This document shows, in pieces, positions 45,450 through 53,102 of a stretch of 64,000 nt of DNA. A program made the translations under genes and the position numbers. The number at the start of each line of letters is the position of its first letter. The first letter of the stretch is position 1. The stretch lies in NCBI GenBank assembly GCA_942492205.1, contig CALODT010000002.1, positions 344,602 to 408,601 of the forward strand, given 5' to 3'. Below the pieces are notes generated by a model, which saw only the letters and a program-made list of their open reading frames with translations, had not been told where the DNA came from and did not search any database. Origin of the DNA: UBA1847 sp942492205. GTDB taxonomy: Bacteria > Pseudomonadota > Gammaproteobacteria > Steroidobacterales > Woeseiaceae.

Positions 45450-45729
45450 CGCTGCCCCCTTCGCCATTTCCAGCGTCGTCCTGAGCGCTGTAGTAGTCTT
45501 CACCGCGCTTCAGGAAAACGCCAAGGACCTTTGCGAACAACACCATGGCAAGGCAGGACAGAAAGCCGAACGCCGCCCCGAAGCCGAACCAGCCGTCCAC
45601 ACCGAAGTAGCCCTTGACGTAAATAATGAACTGCGCGACGACGGTCAGGGCAAGCACGACGGAGAATGCCCACCACAGCTTGCGGATAGTCGCCGGCCGC
45701 ACCAGCCAGTGTAAGTTATCGTCGTTCAT
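45442..45729 (-). CDS. small two-helix membrane subunit of the Mrp-like cluster
   Basis: A 95-aa protein with two membrane segments (WWAFSVVLALTVVAQFIIYV and the AFGFLSCLAMVLFAKVLGVF region), a short linker with Gly/Phe, and an acidic tail. The start overlaps the previous stop by four bases (ATGA), and the end overlaps the next gene. It has no named family that I recognise. Its place between two pump subunits suggests an accessory subunit that packs between them or helps assembly. Confidence 0.8.
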   Translation of the reverse strand: MNDDNLHWLVRPATIRKLWWAFSVVLALTVVAQFIIYVKGYFGVDGWFGFGAAFGFLSCLAMVLFAKVLGVFLKRGEDYYSAQDDAGNGEGGSDV

Positions 45730-47195
45730 GAGATCGCCCTCACGAGTTGTCCTTCGAGCTCGAGAACCGGGCCGTTAAAAAAGAAGAAGGCGAGCGTCAG
45801 CGCAGCCGTGATCATCAGCGCCAGTACCGCCGCAAACGGCGCCTCGCCATGCTCTTTTGCCGGGGGCGCGTCTTCCTTGAGAAACCAGGCCATGAAAATG
45901 ATCGGCAGGAAGTAAGCGGCGTTCAATGCCGTGCTCACAATGATCGTGCCGATCGCCACGTAGTTGTCGGCCTCGAACGCGCCCGCCAGGATGTACCATT
46001 TCGAGACGAAGCCACCTGTCGGCGGTACGCCGATCATGCTCAATGCGCCGATCGTAAACGCTGTCATCGTCCAGGGCATCCGCCTGGCAATGCCGCGAAG
46101 CTGATGCAGCTCGGTCTTCTTTGCGGCCGTGTAGATGGCGCCGGCAGCAAAGAACAGCGTGATCTTTCCGAAGGCGTGAGCCACGATGTGCACGGCAGCG
46201 CCAACCTCCGCCAGCGGCTTGAGAATAGCGGTTGCCATGACCACGTAGGAAAGCTGGGCGACGGTCGAGTAAGCGAGCAGGCGCTTCAGGTTCTGCTGCT
46301 GTAACGCCACAACGCTGGCGGCAATTATTGTGAACGCGGCTACGTAGACAAGCCAGCTGCTGCTCGGCTCCGTAAACAGGAAGTCGATGCCAAAGATGTA
46401 GACGATGACCTTGGTGACGGTGAAGACACCCGCCTTGACGACGGCGACCGCGTGCAGCAGCGCGCTGACCGGTGTCGGCGCAACCATGGCCGCGGGCAAC
46501 CAGCGATGCACCGGCATGACGGCCGCCTTGCCAACGCCAAATACGAACAGTCCGAGCAGAAAACCGACAGCCGGTCCGGCAATCTTGCCCTCCAGGATGC
46601 CGCCCGGCGTGAAAGTGCCGGTCCCCGCAACGACGTAGGTCCAGATGATGGCCGGCAGCAGCAGGCCGATCGACGTCGTCAACAAAACGCCGAGATAGAC
46701 GCGTGCAGAGCGCACCGTCTTTGCATCGCCTTTGTGGGAAACCAGCGGGTAGGTCGAGAGCGTCAGGATCTCGTAAAACAGGAACAGCGTGAACAGGTTA
46801 TCGGCGAACGCGATGCCGATGGCGGCGGCAAGCGCTATTGCAAAGAAGATATAGAAGCGTGTCTGGTTCGCTTCGTTGTTGCCGCGCATATAGCCGATGG
46901 AGTAGATCGAGTTGACGATCCAGAGGCTCGATGCCAGCGCCGCGAACAGCATGCCGAGCGGCTCGACGCGGAATGCTATATCGATGCCGGGCACGACTTC
47001 AGTAAGGAACAGCGACGGACGGCCACCTTGCATGAGCTCGGGCACCAGGCTCCAGACCGCCCAGGCCAATGCGGCCGCGGTCACGAGCGTCACGGTCTCC
47101 CGGGCATTGGGGCCGATGCGGCTGGCCGCGGCAATACCGATAGCCCCAAGCAGCGGCAACGCCAGCGACAGCAGTATGAGGTCGCTGCCACTCAC
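45726..47195 (-). CDS. Mrp-type antiporter D-like subunit 2
   Basis: A 489-aa NuoN/MrpD-like protein with a GTG start overlapping the previous stop (GTGA). Marks: LFLFYEILTLSTYPLV (TM5 Glu), MPVHRWLPAAMVAPTPVSAL (TM7 and Lys/His relay), LLAYSTVAQLSYVVMAT and HIVAHAFGKITLFFAAGAI. About 14 segments. It forms one proton or sodium channel module of the complex. Confidence 0.92.
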   Translation of the reverse strand: MSGSDLILLSLALPLLGAIGIAAASRIGPNARETVTLVTAAALAWAVWSLVPELMQGGRPSLFLTEVVPGIDIAFRVEPLGMLFAALASSLWIVNSIYSIGYMRGNNEANQTRFYIFFAIALAAAIGIAFADNLFTLFLFYEILTLSTYPLVSHKGDAKTVRSARVYLGVLLTTSIGLLLPAIIWTYVVAGTGTFTPGGILEGKIAGPAVGFLLGLFVFGVGKAAVMPVHRWLPAAMVAPTPVSALLHAVAVVKAGVFTVTKVIVYIFGIDFLFTEPSSSWLVYVAAFTIIAASVVALQQQNLKRLLAYSTVAQLSYVVMATAILKPLAEVGAAVHIVAHAFGKITLFFAAGAIYTAAKKTELHQLRGIARRMPWTMTAFTIGALSMIGVPPTGGFVSKWYILAGAFEADNYVAIGTIIVSTALNAAYFLPIIFMAWFLKEDAPPAKEHGEAPFAAVLALMITAALTLAFFFFNGPVLELEGQLVRAIS

Positions 47196-48685
47196 GGAAG
47201 GTGCTCCAGCAATGTCTCTGCAGCTGAGGAGGCGAGCGTAACCGGCACTTCGGGAACCAGGCCGAAGTACAGATTGGCAAGCGCAGCCGCCCAGGTGACG
47301 GCGAGCATCGTCAAGGGGGCCTCACGGACCGCGGCAAGGTCGGTCGCCGGTTCGCCGAAGTAAATCGCCTCAACGATGCGCCAGATGTAGACGACGGCCA
47401 TCAGCGAGCTGATAACGAGCACGGCAACCAGCGCGATGCCGATAGCGCCTTGTTCGAGTGCCGCCGTGATCAGGTACCACTTGCTGATGAAGCCGGCGGT
47501 GCCGGGAATGCCGATAAGGCTGAAGCCAGCGACGATAAATGCGGCCGCCGTCCACGGCATGCGCTTTGCCACGCCGCCCAGGTCCGATAAACGAAGACCC
47601 ACGCACGATGTAGCAAGGCAGCCAACGGCAAGGAACAAGGCGCCTTTTGCCAGCGCATGATTAAAGAAATGCACGGTACTGGCGGTGAGCCCGGCCACGG
47701 TGACAAAACTCGCCCCCAGCAAGATGTAGCCGATTTGCGCGATCGACGAGTAAGCCAGCAGTCGCTTGATGTTCTGTTCGAACAGCGCAACGCTGGAAGC
47801 AATCAGGATCGCAAGCACTGCCAGTGGCATCAGGAAGTAGGTGAATTGCACGTCGTGCCCGACGAGATTTCCCTGGAACACGAAGAAGTCGAAGCGCAGC
47901 AGAAGATAGAGCGACACTTTGGTCGAGCACGCGGCGAGGAACACCGTAACGGCGTTGGGCGCATACGTGTAAGCGTTCGGCAGCCACACGTGCAGCGGAA
48001 ATACCGCCGCTTTCAGCGCCAGGCCAATGGTGATGAATCCGGCCGCAACCAGGATCGGTTTCTGGTCAGCAACCTCGTGAATCCTGAGCTCCATGTCCGC
48101 GAGATTCAGCGTGCCGGTCATCAGGTAGATCAGGCCGATGCCGATCAGGTAGAACGTCGCACCGATGGTGCCCATGATGAGGTACTTGAAGACCGCAGGC
48201 AGGGCGCGACGATCCGAGCCACCGGCGATGATGACGTAGCTGGCCAGCGACGAGATCTCCATGAAGACGAAGATATTGAAAGCGTCAGCTGCAACGGGGA
48301 TACCGGTCAGGCCGGCCAGCGCCAGCAGCCAGGCCGCATAGAACAGCGGTTGGCGGGATTCGTCGATATCGCTGTCCACGCTGCGGCGGCCGGCAATCAG
48401 GGCAAAGCTCGACGCGCCGGTAACGATCAGCAACAGCAAAGCGCTAAAGCGATCGACAGCCAGTTCGATGCCGTAGGGCGCCGGCCACGAGCCCATGCGA
48501 TAGGTGTACGTGTTGCCGTCGAGCACGCCCATCGTCATCACAATCGCGATCGAAAACGCGAACAGGCTGGCGGCTGTCGCGGCGGCGCGCGCGAGCCCGC
48601 CGGGCTTGAGGAGCATGACCAGCGGCGCGCTGAGCATCGGCACTATGACCTGCAGTGCCGGCAGATGGTGCGCGAGATTACTCAC
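47192..48685 (-). CDS. mnhD: Mrp-type antiporter D-like subunit 1
   Basis: A 497-aa pump subunit, closest in the set to canonical MrpD/MnhD. Marks: FNIFVFMEISSLASYVII (TM5 Glu), FPLHVWLPNAYTYAPNAVTV, LLAYSSIAQIGYILLGA and FFNHALAKGALFLAVGCLA. GTG start with a four-base overlap on MnhC. MrpC-MrpD neighbours form the core antiport channel. Confidence 0.92.
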   Translation of the reverse strand: MSNLAHHLPALQVIVPMLSAPLVMLLKPGGLARAAATAASLFAFSIAIVMTMGVLDGNTYTYRMGSWPAPYGIELAVDRFSALLLLIVTGASSFALIAGRRSVDSDIDESRQPLFYAAWLLALAGLTGIPVAADAFNIFVFMEISSLASYVIIAGGSDRRALPAVFKYLIMGTIGATFYLIGIGLIYLMTGTLNLADMELRIHEVADQKPILVAAGFITIGLALKAAVFPLHVWLPNAYTYAPNAVTVFLAACSTKVSLYLLLRFDFFVFQGNLVGHDVQFTYFLMPLAVLAILIASSVALFEQNIKRLLAYSSIAQIGYILLGASFVTVAGLTASTVHFFNHALAKGALFLAVGCLATSCVGLRLSDLGGVAKRMPWTAAAFIVAGFSLIGIPGTAGFISKWYLITAALEQGAIGIALVAVLVISSLMAVVYIWRIVEAIYFGEPATDLAAVREAPLTMLAVTWAAALANLYFGLVPEVPVTLASSAAETLLEHLP

Positions 48686-49032
48686 TTGCGGTCGAGCTCC
48701 TGGATTTCATCCTCTTCGATCGAGCCGTACTCTTCCTTGATGCGCACGACAATGCCGAGCCCGAGCGCCATCGTCGAAATACCGACGACGATCGCCGTGA
48801 GAATAAGTACCTGCGGGAGAGGATTGGAGTACAACGACACCCCGTCCTGGAAGATCGGTGCTGTGCCGCCCTCAACCTTGCCCATCGTTATATAAAGCAG
48901 GAATACCGCCGCCTGGAAAATCGACAGGCCGATCAGCTTCTTGATCAGGTTGGGTTTTGCGATAACCGCGTAGAAGCCGATCATCAGCACGATAGCGAAC
49001 ACCCAGTAGTAAACGAGGCCAAGAATTTCCAT
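48682..49032 (-). CDS. mnhC: Mrp antiporter subunit C (NuoK-like)
   Basis: A 116-aa protein with three membrane segments. The start ATG 49032 overlaps the MnhB-type stop (TGATG); the longer frame from 49071 would run into that gene. NuoK/MrpC marks are NLIKKLIGLSIFQAAVFLLY and PLPQVLILTAIVVGISTMAL, the second being the helix that carries the channel Glu in some homologues; here the site is less clear. The tail is acidic and cytosolic. Confidence 0.92.
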   Translation of the reverse strand: MEILGLVYYWVFAIVLMIGFYAVIAKPNLIKKLIGLSIFQAAVFLLYITMGKVEGGTAPIFQDGVSLYSNPLPQVLILTAIVVGISTMALGLGIVVRIKEEYGSIEEDEIQELDRK

Positions 49033-50021
49033 CAGACCTTGCCTCGTGCCGCAAACGCGTGAAACACGCATAACAGCACGCCGGTTACCGTTATGCCCAC
49101 ACCGAGTTCGATGACGATGATACCGATGTGCTGCCCGGTGATCGGGTCAGACGCCAGCACGGAATAGTCGAGAAAGTTGCCACCCAGGAGCATGCCGGCA
49201 ACGCCGACGGCACCGTAAAGAAGTGCGCCACCGGCAACGAGCCACTTGAGCACGCTCATTGGCAGTGCGCGCAGCGCCTGAGCTTCGCCTTCAAGCAGCG
49301 CATAGAGTATGACGGCCGCTGCGACGATCGCGCCGGCCTGGAAGCCGCCGCCCGGTCCATAGTCACCGTGAAACTGCACGTACAGCCCGAACAGGAAGAT
49401 GAAGGGAATCAACATCCGCCCGACGACCCGCGGTACCAGGTAGTGGCGCAGGCCCTGATCGGGCTCATCAGCCGGCTGGAATTCCTCGGGGCGGCCGCCT
49501 CGACCCGCACTCAGCAGGAACAGCACGCCAATGCCGGCCGTAAATACCACGAACACCTCGCCCAGTGTGTCGTAGCCGCGGAAGCTTGCCAACACGGCCG
49601 TCACAGCATTCGGTATGTCGATGAGTTCGGGTGTCTTCTCCAGGTACCAGGGGCCGACATGCTGATGCACGGGCGCATCCGGATCGCCGAGACGCGGCTT
49701 GTCGAAGGTAGCGTAGATCACGATCAGGGTTGTAATGGTAACGACGCCGAGTGCGAGCAGCCGGTTCGTCGAGCCGCCTCGTTCGCGTTCGCCGGTCAGC
49801 GCCAATGCGCCAAGGAAGAGCACTGTGGAGATACCCGCGCCGATGGCGGCTTCGGTCAGCGCCACGTCCGCCGCATCGAGAAGAAAGAAGTTGGCGGCCA
49901 TCAACAGGCTGAAAATGCCGGTAAGGATCACGGCCGCAAACAGGTTATCGGTGCGAACGATGGCGAGCGCCGTTATGACCAGCAGCGCGAGCAGAAACAC
50001 GCCGAACAGGATGATGATCAT
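49032..50021 (-). CDS. mnhB: fused DUF4040 (MrpA C-part-like) and MnhB subunit
   Basis: A 329-aa protein from ATG 50021, which overlaps the MnhG stop by four bases. Residues 1-80 are a DUF4040/MbhD-like module of three membrane segments (NLFAAVILTGIFSLLMAANF, VALTEAAIGAGIST). Residues 80-170 contain one membrane segment, a periplasmic loop and a region with Pro and His. Residues 170-329 are MnhB-like (LVPRVVGRMLIPFIFLFGLY, QFHGDYGPGGGFQAGAIVAA). In classic Mrp these parts belong to the MrpA tail and MrpB. Here they form a separate chain, as in group 2-like or Mbh-like complexes. Confidence 0.9.
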   Translation of the reverse strand: MIIILFGVFLLALLVITALAIVRTDNLFAAVILTGIFSLLMAANFFLLDAADVALTEAAIGAGISTVLFLGALALTGERERGGSTNRLLALGVVTITTLIVIYATFDKPRLGDPDAPVHQHVGPWYLEKTPELIDIPNAVTAVLASFRGYDTLGEVFVVFTAGIGVLFLLSAGRGGRPEEFQPADEPDQGLRHYLVPRVVGRMLIPFIFLFGLYVQFHGDYGPGGGFQAGAIVAAAVILYALLEGEAQALRALPMSVLKWLVAGGALLYGAVGVAGMLLGGNFLDYSVLASDPITGQHIGIIVIELGVGITVTGVLLCVFHAFAARGKV

Positions 50022-50350
50022 TCTGCGTCTTCCTTGGGCCTGACCGGCCCCTCTTCTGGCTGCAGGCCCGAAAGAATCGCTGCGCTGGCAAGCGCGTTCG
50101 ACGCCGTGGGGCTTGTCAGCAACAGGAACAGGAGAATGGCGGCGAGCTTGATCGTTGCGAGCGTCAGGCCCGCCTGCAGCATGATGCCGCCGATAACGAG
50201 TACGGCGCCCATGGTGTCTGTCAGGCTGGCCGCATGCATGCGTGTATACAGGTTCGGCATGCGCAGTGCGCCGAGACCGCCGATAAAAACAAACGCCCCG
50301 CCCGCGGTGAGCATTATCCAGCTCAGAATGTCGATAGTCATGGCCATCAT
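50018..50350 (-). CDS. mnhG: Mrp antiporter subunit G
   Basis: A 110-aa protein with three membrane segments. The family signature GGLGALRMPNLYTRMHAAS lies after the first helix, followed by TDTMGAVLVIGGIMLQAGL. It has an acidic cytosolic tail. ATG 50350 follows the MnhF stop by two bases; ATG 50347 would serve equally. It is an assembly or structural subunit. Confidence 0.93.
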   Translation of the reverse strand: MMAMTIDILSWIMLTAGGAFVFIGGLGALRMPNLYTRMHAASLTDTMGAVLVIGGIMLQAGLTLATIKLAAILLFLLLTSPTASNALASAAILSGLQPEEGPVRPKEDAE

Positions 50351-50352
50351 TG

Positions 50353-50634
50353 TCAGTCGCCTGGGTTTTTCCGGGCGCTATCGGTGTCTGCGCGCTCGCG
50401 AATGAACTCGAGCACCGCAATGACACCGATAAAGTTGATCAATGCATATACCAGTGCGAGATCGAGGAAATCCGGCCGTCCATACAAGAATGCAACCACG
50501 GAAAGAAGCAGCACGGTCTTCGTGCCAAACATGTTCGCAGCAAGCAGCCGGTCGTAAATTGACGGGCCCAGCAAAGCGCGTACCAGCGCCAGCGCCATCG
50601 TAACAAGCGTTGCGATTGTAACGGCGTAATACAT
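50353..50634 (-). CDS. mnhF: Mrp antiporter subunit F
   Basis: A 93-aa protein with three membrane segments. Signature: VRALLGPSIYDRLLAANMFG, then the PDFLDLALVYALINFIGVIA region, with the conserved Asp in the third helix. It starts two bases after the MnhE stop. Confidence 0.93.
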   Translation of the reverse strand: MYYAVTIATLVTMALALVRALLGPSIYDRLLAANMFGTKTVLLLSVVAFLYGRPDFLDLALVYALINFIGVIAVLEFIRERADTDSARKNPGD

Positions 50635-50636
50635 GT

Positions 50637-51131
50637 CTAGTCGTTCCTGAGCGCGAGCACGCGCCGGTCCATTTCGCCCTTCCTGAGTTCGTCGGCGCCT
50701 TCCGCGGTCAATGCATGCACGGTGATTTCGCCGTTGTAGACATCAATCGCAAGCGTGCCGGGCGTGAGCGTAATCGAGTTTGCAAGGATGGCCTGGTCAA
50801 CGGGGTGCTCGCAGCTTGCCTTCACGGTTACGACCTGGGGACTGATGGGAAGACTCGGACTGAGAACTATGCGCGCGACATCCAGGCTGGACTTGACCAC
50901 TTCCTTCGCGAGCCACAGCCAGTAGCCGAGCAGTCGCCGGCCAACACGCAGCGCAAACACTTCGGTCTCGAAATACTCCATGCGATGCTTGACGTAGATG
51001 GTCAGCAAGCAGGAGAAGATGCCGAGTGCCAGCAACAGCGGCTTGTAAATCCCGGACCACAGCAGCCATGCTGCGACCAACGGCAGCAGCAGCACCAGCA
51101 TGCGGGTGATTGTTTGAGACGTACGGCTCAT
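50637..51131 (-). CDS. mnhE: Mrp antiporter subunit E
   Basis: A 164-aa protein with two N-terminal membrane segments and the cytosolic part VVTVKASCEHPVDQAILANS-ITLTPGT typical of MrpE (anti-parallel strands after a LAKEVVKSSLDVARIVL amphipathic helix). It starts only 9 bases after the Rap1a/Tai-like gene, so the regulator and antiporter genes look to be in one transcript. Confidence 0.93.
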   Translation of the reverse strand: MSRTSQTITRMLVLLLPLVAAWLLWSGIYKPLLLALGIFSCLLTIYVKHRMEYFETEVFALRVGRRLLGYWLWLAKEVVKSSLDVARIVLSPSLPISPQVVTVKASCEHPVDQAILANSITLTPGTLAIDVYNGEITVHALTAEGADELRKGEMDRRVLALRND

Positions 51132-51140
51132 CGCGGTGGC

Positions 51141-51614
51141 TTATTTATCGCTGTCCGGGTCGCAGGGATACTCGCGTCGCAGCGTTGAAAACACGGCGTC
51201 ACGCGCCAGCAAATCTTCGTCGAGGACCTTCCGGTTTGCCAGGTCGTCGACCACCTTTTCAACGACTTCCTCCAGCGAGTCCGCTTCACCCAGGCAAAAA
51301 TCTGCATAAACCGTTGGGCCGCGCCTGCTTACGCGGCTGCCAATTCGGCTGCGGATTGCGCGCTCCGCGAAGCTCTCGTCCTCGTCGAACTCCGTCGCAA
51401 TGTTCTCGAGTACCCGCGCGTCTGTTGCAACCGCGCCGTCGATGAATCCCTGCACGTAACGCACGCAGAATATGGCGTCTTTGCCATCTCGGTCCTCGTA
51501 GTAGAACGCACAGTGCTCAGCGAGCTCCGGCGTCGATAGCGGCTCGACGCTTCCTGCGCGGTCGGCGAGTAACAATAGCGCGAAAGTGCTGATAAGCAAG
51601 GTCTTTGTGTTCAT
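51141..51614 (-). CDS. Rap1a/Tai-like secreted protein
   Basis: A 157-aa protein with a signal peptide (LLLADRAGSVE). The Rap1a/Tai fold is suggested by the Cys pattern: HCAFYYEDRDGKDAIFCVRY, FIDGAVATDARV, then YADFCLGEAD and YPCDPDSDK, four Cys that would form two disulfides. Some members are immunity proteins to type VI amidase effectors, but no effector gene is near. It overlaps the regulator stop by four bases and precedes mnhE by nine. An alternative role as a periplasmic accessory to the antiporter is inference from this context. Confidence 0.78.
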   Translation of the reverse strand: MNTKTLLISTFALLLLADRAGSVEPLSTPELAEHCAFYYEDRDGKDAIFCVRYVQGFIDGAVATDARVLENIATEFDEDESFAERAIRSRIGSRVSRRGPTVYADFCLGEADSLEEVVEKVVDDLANRKVLDEDLLARDAVFSTLRREYPCDPDSDK

Positions 51615-51934
51615 TGCAAATTCTCCGACTTGTGGTTTGCACGCGTCTGCTGCTGAAGTACCGTGTTCAGCAGATCGCCAATCGTGCAGTGTTCCTCGAT
51701 AGCGTGACGCAAATGCGCCTCGGTGTTGATAACGTAGTGATTGCGTCGACCTTCCTTGGCGCGCTCGAGAATGCCGGCCTCCTCGAGTTCGCCAATCAGC
51801 CGGAATGCCGTGCGCTCGGTGATACCGACCCTGTCCGCCACGTCGCGAAGCCGCGCGTCCGGGTTGTCGGCCAGGCAAATGAGGACGTGGGCGTAATTGC
51901 TGAGGAAGGTCCAGTTGTGGGTTGTCTCTGTCAC
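51611..51934 (-). CDS. winged-helix (MarR/ArsR-like) regulator heading the Mrp operon
   Basis: A 107-aa cytosolic protein, GTG start, with no strong ribosome site. HTH text: LRDVADRVGITERTAFRLIG, then the wing LERAKEGRRNHYVIN. The C-terminal helix is probably for dimerisation. As the first gene of an 11-gene run with overlapping ends, it probably regulates the antiporter operon and itself. An AT-rich gap with a perfect palindrome at 52021-52039 is its likely target. Confidence 0.85.
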   Translation of the reverse strand: MTETTHNWTFLSNYAHVLICLADNPDARLRDVADRVGITERTAFRLIGELEEAGILERAKEGRRNHYVINTEAHLRHAIEEHCTIGDLLNTVLQQQTRANHKSENLQ

Positions 51935-52020
51935 AGGAGGAGGGCCCCGAACTTGAGCGCAGGCGGCGAAATATATGACAAAGCAAACCAGAAAACAATA
52001 ACTAGATAAAAAAAACTAGA

Positions 52021-52039
52021 CAATAATGTCATATTATTG
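52021..52039. promoter_or_regulatory. AT-rich divergent promoter with palindrome (Mrp operon / nuclease)
   Basis: CAATAAT-GTCAT-ATTATTG has perfect 7-bp arms and a 5-nt spacer. It lies in a strikingly AT-rich block (about 51965-52040) that also holds two ACTAGA copies separated by an A-run. It sits between the regulator and the S1/P1 nuclease gene, so it could serve both. Confidence 0.6.
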
Positions 52040-52154
52040 ACAGCTGGGCTGCGGCGCGGACGTTCCATGGGCCGGGTTGACCAGCCGCAGACGGGCCTGT
52101 GATATAAGGCCAGCGGTGACTCAGCTGATTATCAACACTCCAAACGAGACTGCC

Positions 52155-52961
52155 ATGCCGAAACATCGCTCTTTGCTGCTGTTGCTGCTCGTGACAACAG
52201 GCCTTGCACTGCCGCTCCCCGCGTTCGCGTGGGGCAAGACCGGCCACCGGGTAAGCGCCCAGATCGCCGAAGCTTTCCTGTCTGACTTAGCGCGCGGGCA
52301 GATCCGCGAGATTCTCGGCGAGGAGGACCTCGCCGAAGCGTCGACCTGGCCAGACTTCATGCGCTCCAGCCGGGACGAATTCTGGGATTCAACGGCAGAC
52401 CCGTTTCACTACGTGACTATTCCGCACGGGAAAACGTACGCAGAGGTGGGTGCGCCAGAGCAGGGCGATGCCGTAACGGCTCTTGCCGGGTTCCGTGAAA
52501 CGCTGCTCGATCATCAGGCGAGTCTTGCTGACAAGCAGCTGGCGCTCCGGTTCATCGTGCATGTCGTTGCCGACCTGCATCAGCCCCTGCATGCGGGCAA
52601 CGGCACGGATCAGGGCGGCAACAGCTACACCGTGACTTTCTTCGGCAGGACGACCAACCTGCACAGCGTCTGGGATACCGCGCTGGTCGACGACGAGAAG
52701 CTTTCGTACACGGAAATGACGGCATGGTTATTGCGGCGAATGACGCCAGAAAACGTGGCCGGCTGGCACAACATTGACCCGGTGCTCTGGGCTGATGAGA
52801 GTGCGGCCATTCGCGATGGTATCTATCCGGATGGCGATCGGGAAATTCGTTTCGATTACATCTTCGCGCATCGCGAGACGGTGCGCACACGGCTGATGAT
52901 GGGGGGCGTCAGATTGGCGGCGTACCTGAACGAGGTATTCGGTTCGCCGCCGATGAAGTAG
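52155..52961 (+). CDS. secreted S1/P1-type zinc nuclease
   Basis: A 268-aa protein from ATG 52155 with a signal peptide cut before AWGKTGHRV, so that the mature Trp1 can bind zinc as in P1 nuclease. Zinc ligands follow in order: His of TGHR, Asp of STWPDF, His of DPFHYV, FIVHVVADLHQPLH and NLHSVWD. All are present. It degrades single-stranded DNA or RNA or frees 3'-phosphates outside the cytosol, for nutrient use or defence. It is divergent from the regulator-Mrp operon. Confidence 0.93.
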   Translation: MPKHRSLLLLLLVTTGLALPLPAFAWGKTGHRVSAQIAEAFLSDLARGQIREILGEEDLAEASTWPDFMRSSRDEFWDSTADPFHYVTIPHGKTYAEVGAPEQGDAVTALAGFRETLLDHQASLADKQLALRFIVHVVADLHQPLHAGNGTDQGGNSYTVTFFGRTTNLHSVWDTALVDDEKLSYTEMTAWLLRRMTPENVAGWHNIDPVLWADESAAIRDGIYPDGDREIRFDYIFAHRETVRTRLMMGGVRLAAYLNEVFGSPPMK

Positions 52962-53102
52962 CGGCCAGCGTTCTCGCCCACGGGGCGGTGCGCATCGGAA
53001 TACCTGCCTGAACGTTCGTGCGCTGCGCGCCAGCAAGCTAAAGAAATCCCCGTGTTCGCCGATAAAACTGTTGCTTAGCGGGCGTAGCAACAGGCATTGG
53101 AA

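Noticed and set aside
44553..45617. 354-aa open frame on the plus strand
   Set aside because: Antisense to the third D-like pump subunit and the small subunit; composition is that of reversed membrane codons.
47657..48895. 412-aa open frame on the plus strand
   Set aside because: Antisense to mnhD and mnhC, which are well-recognised; no domain text.
49128..50405. 425-aa open frame on the plus strand
   Set aside because: Antisense to the MnhB and MnhG genes, with Gln/His/Arg-rich translation and no ribosome site.
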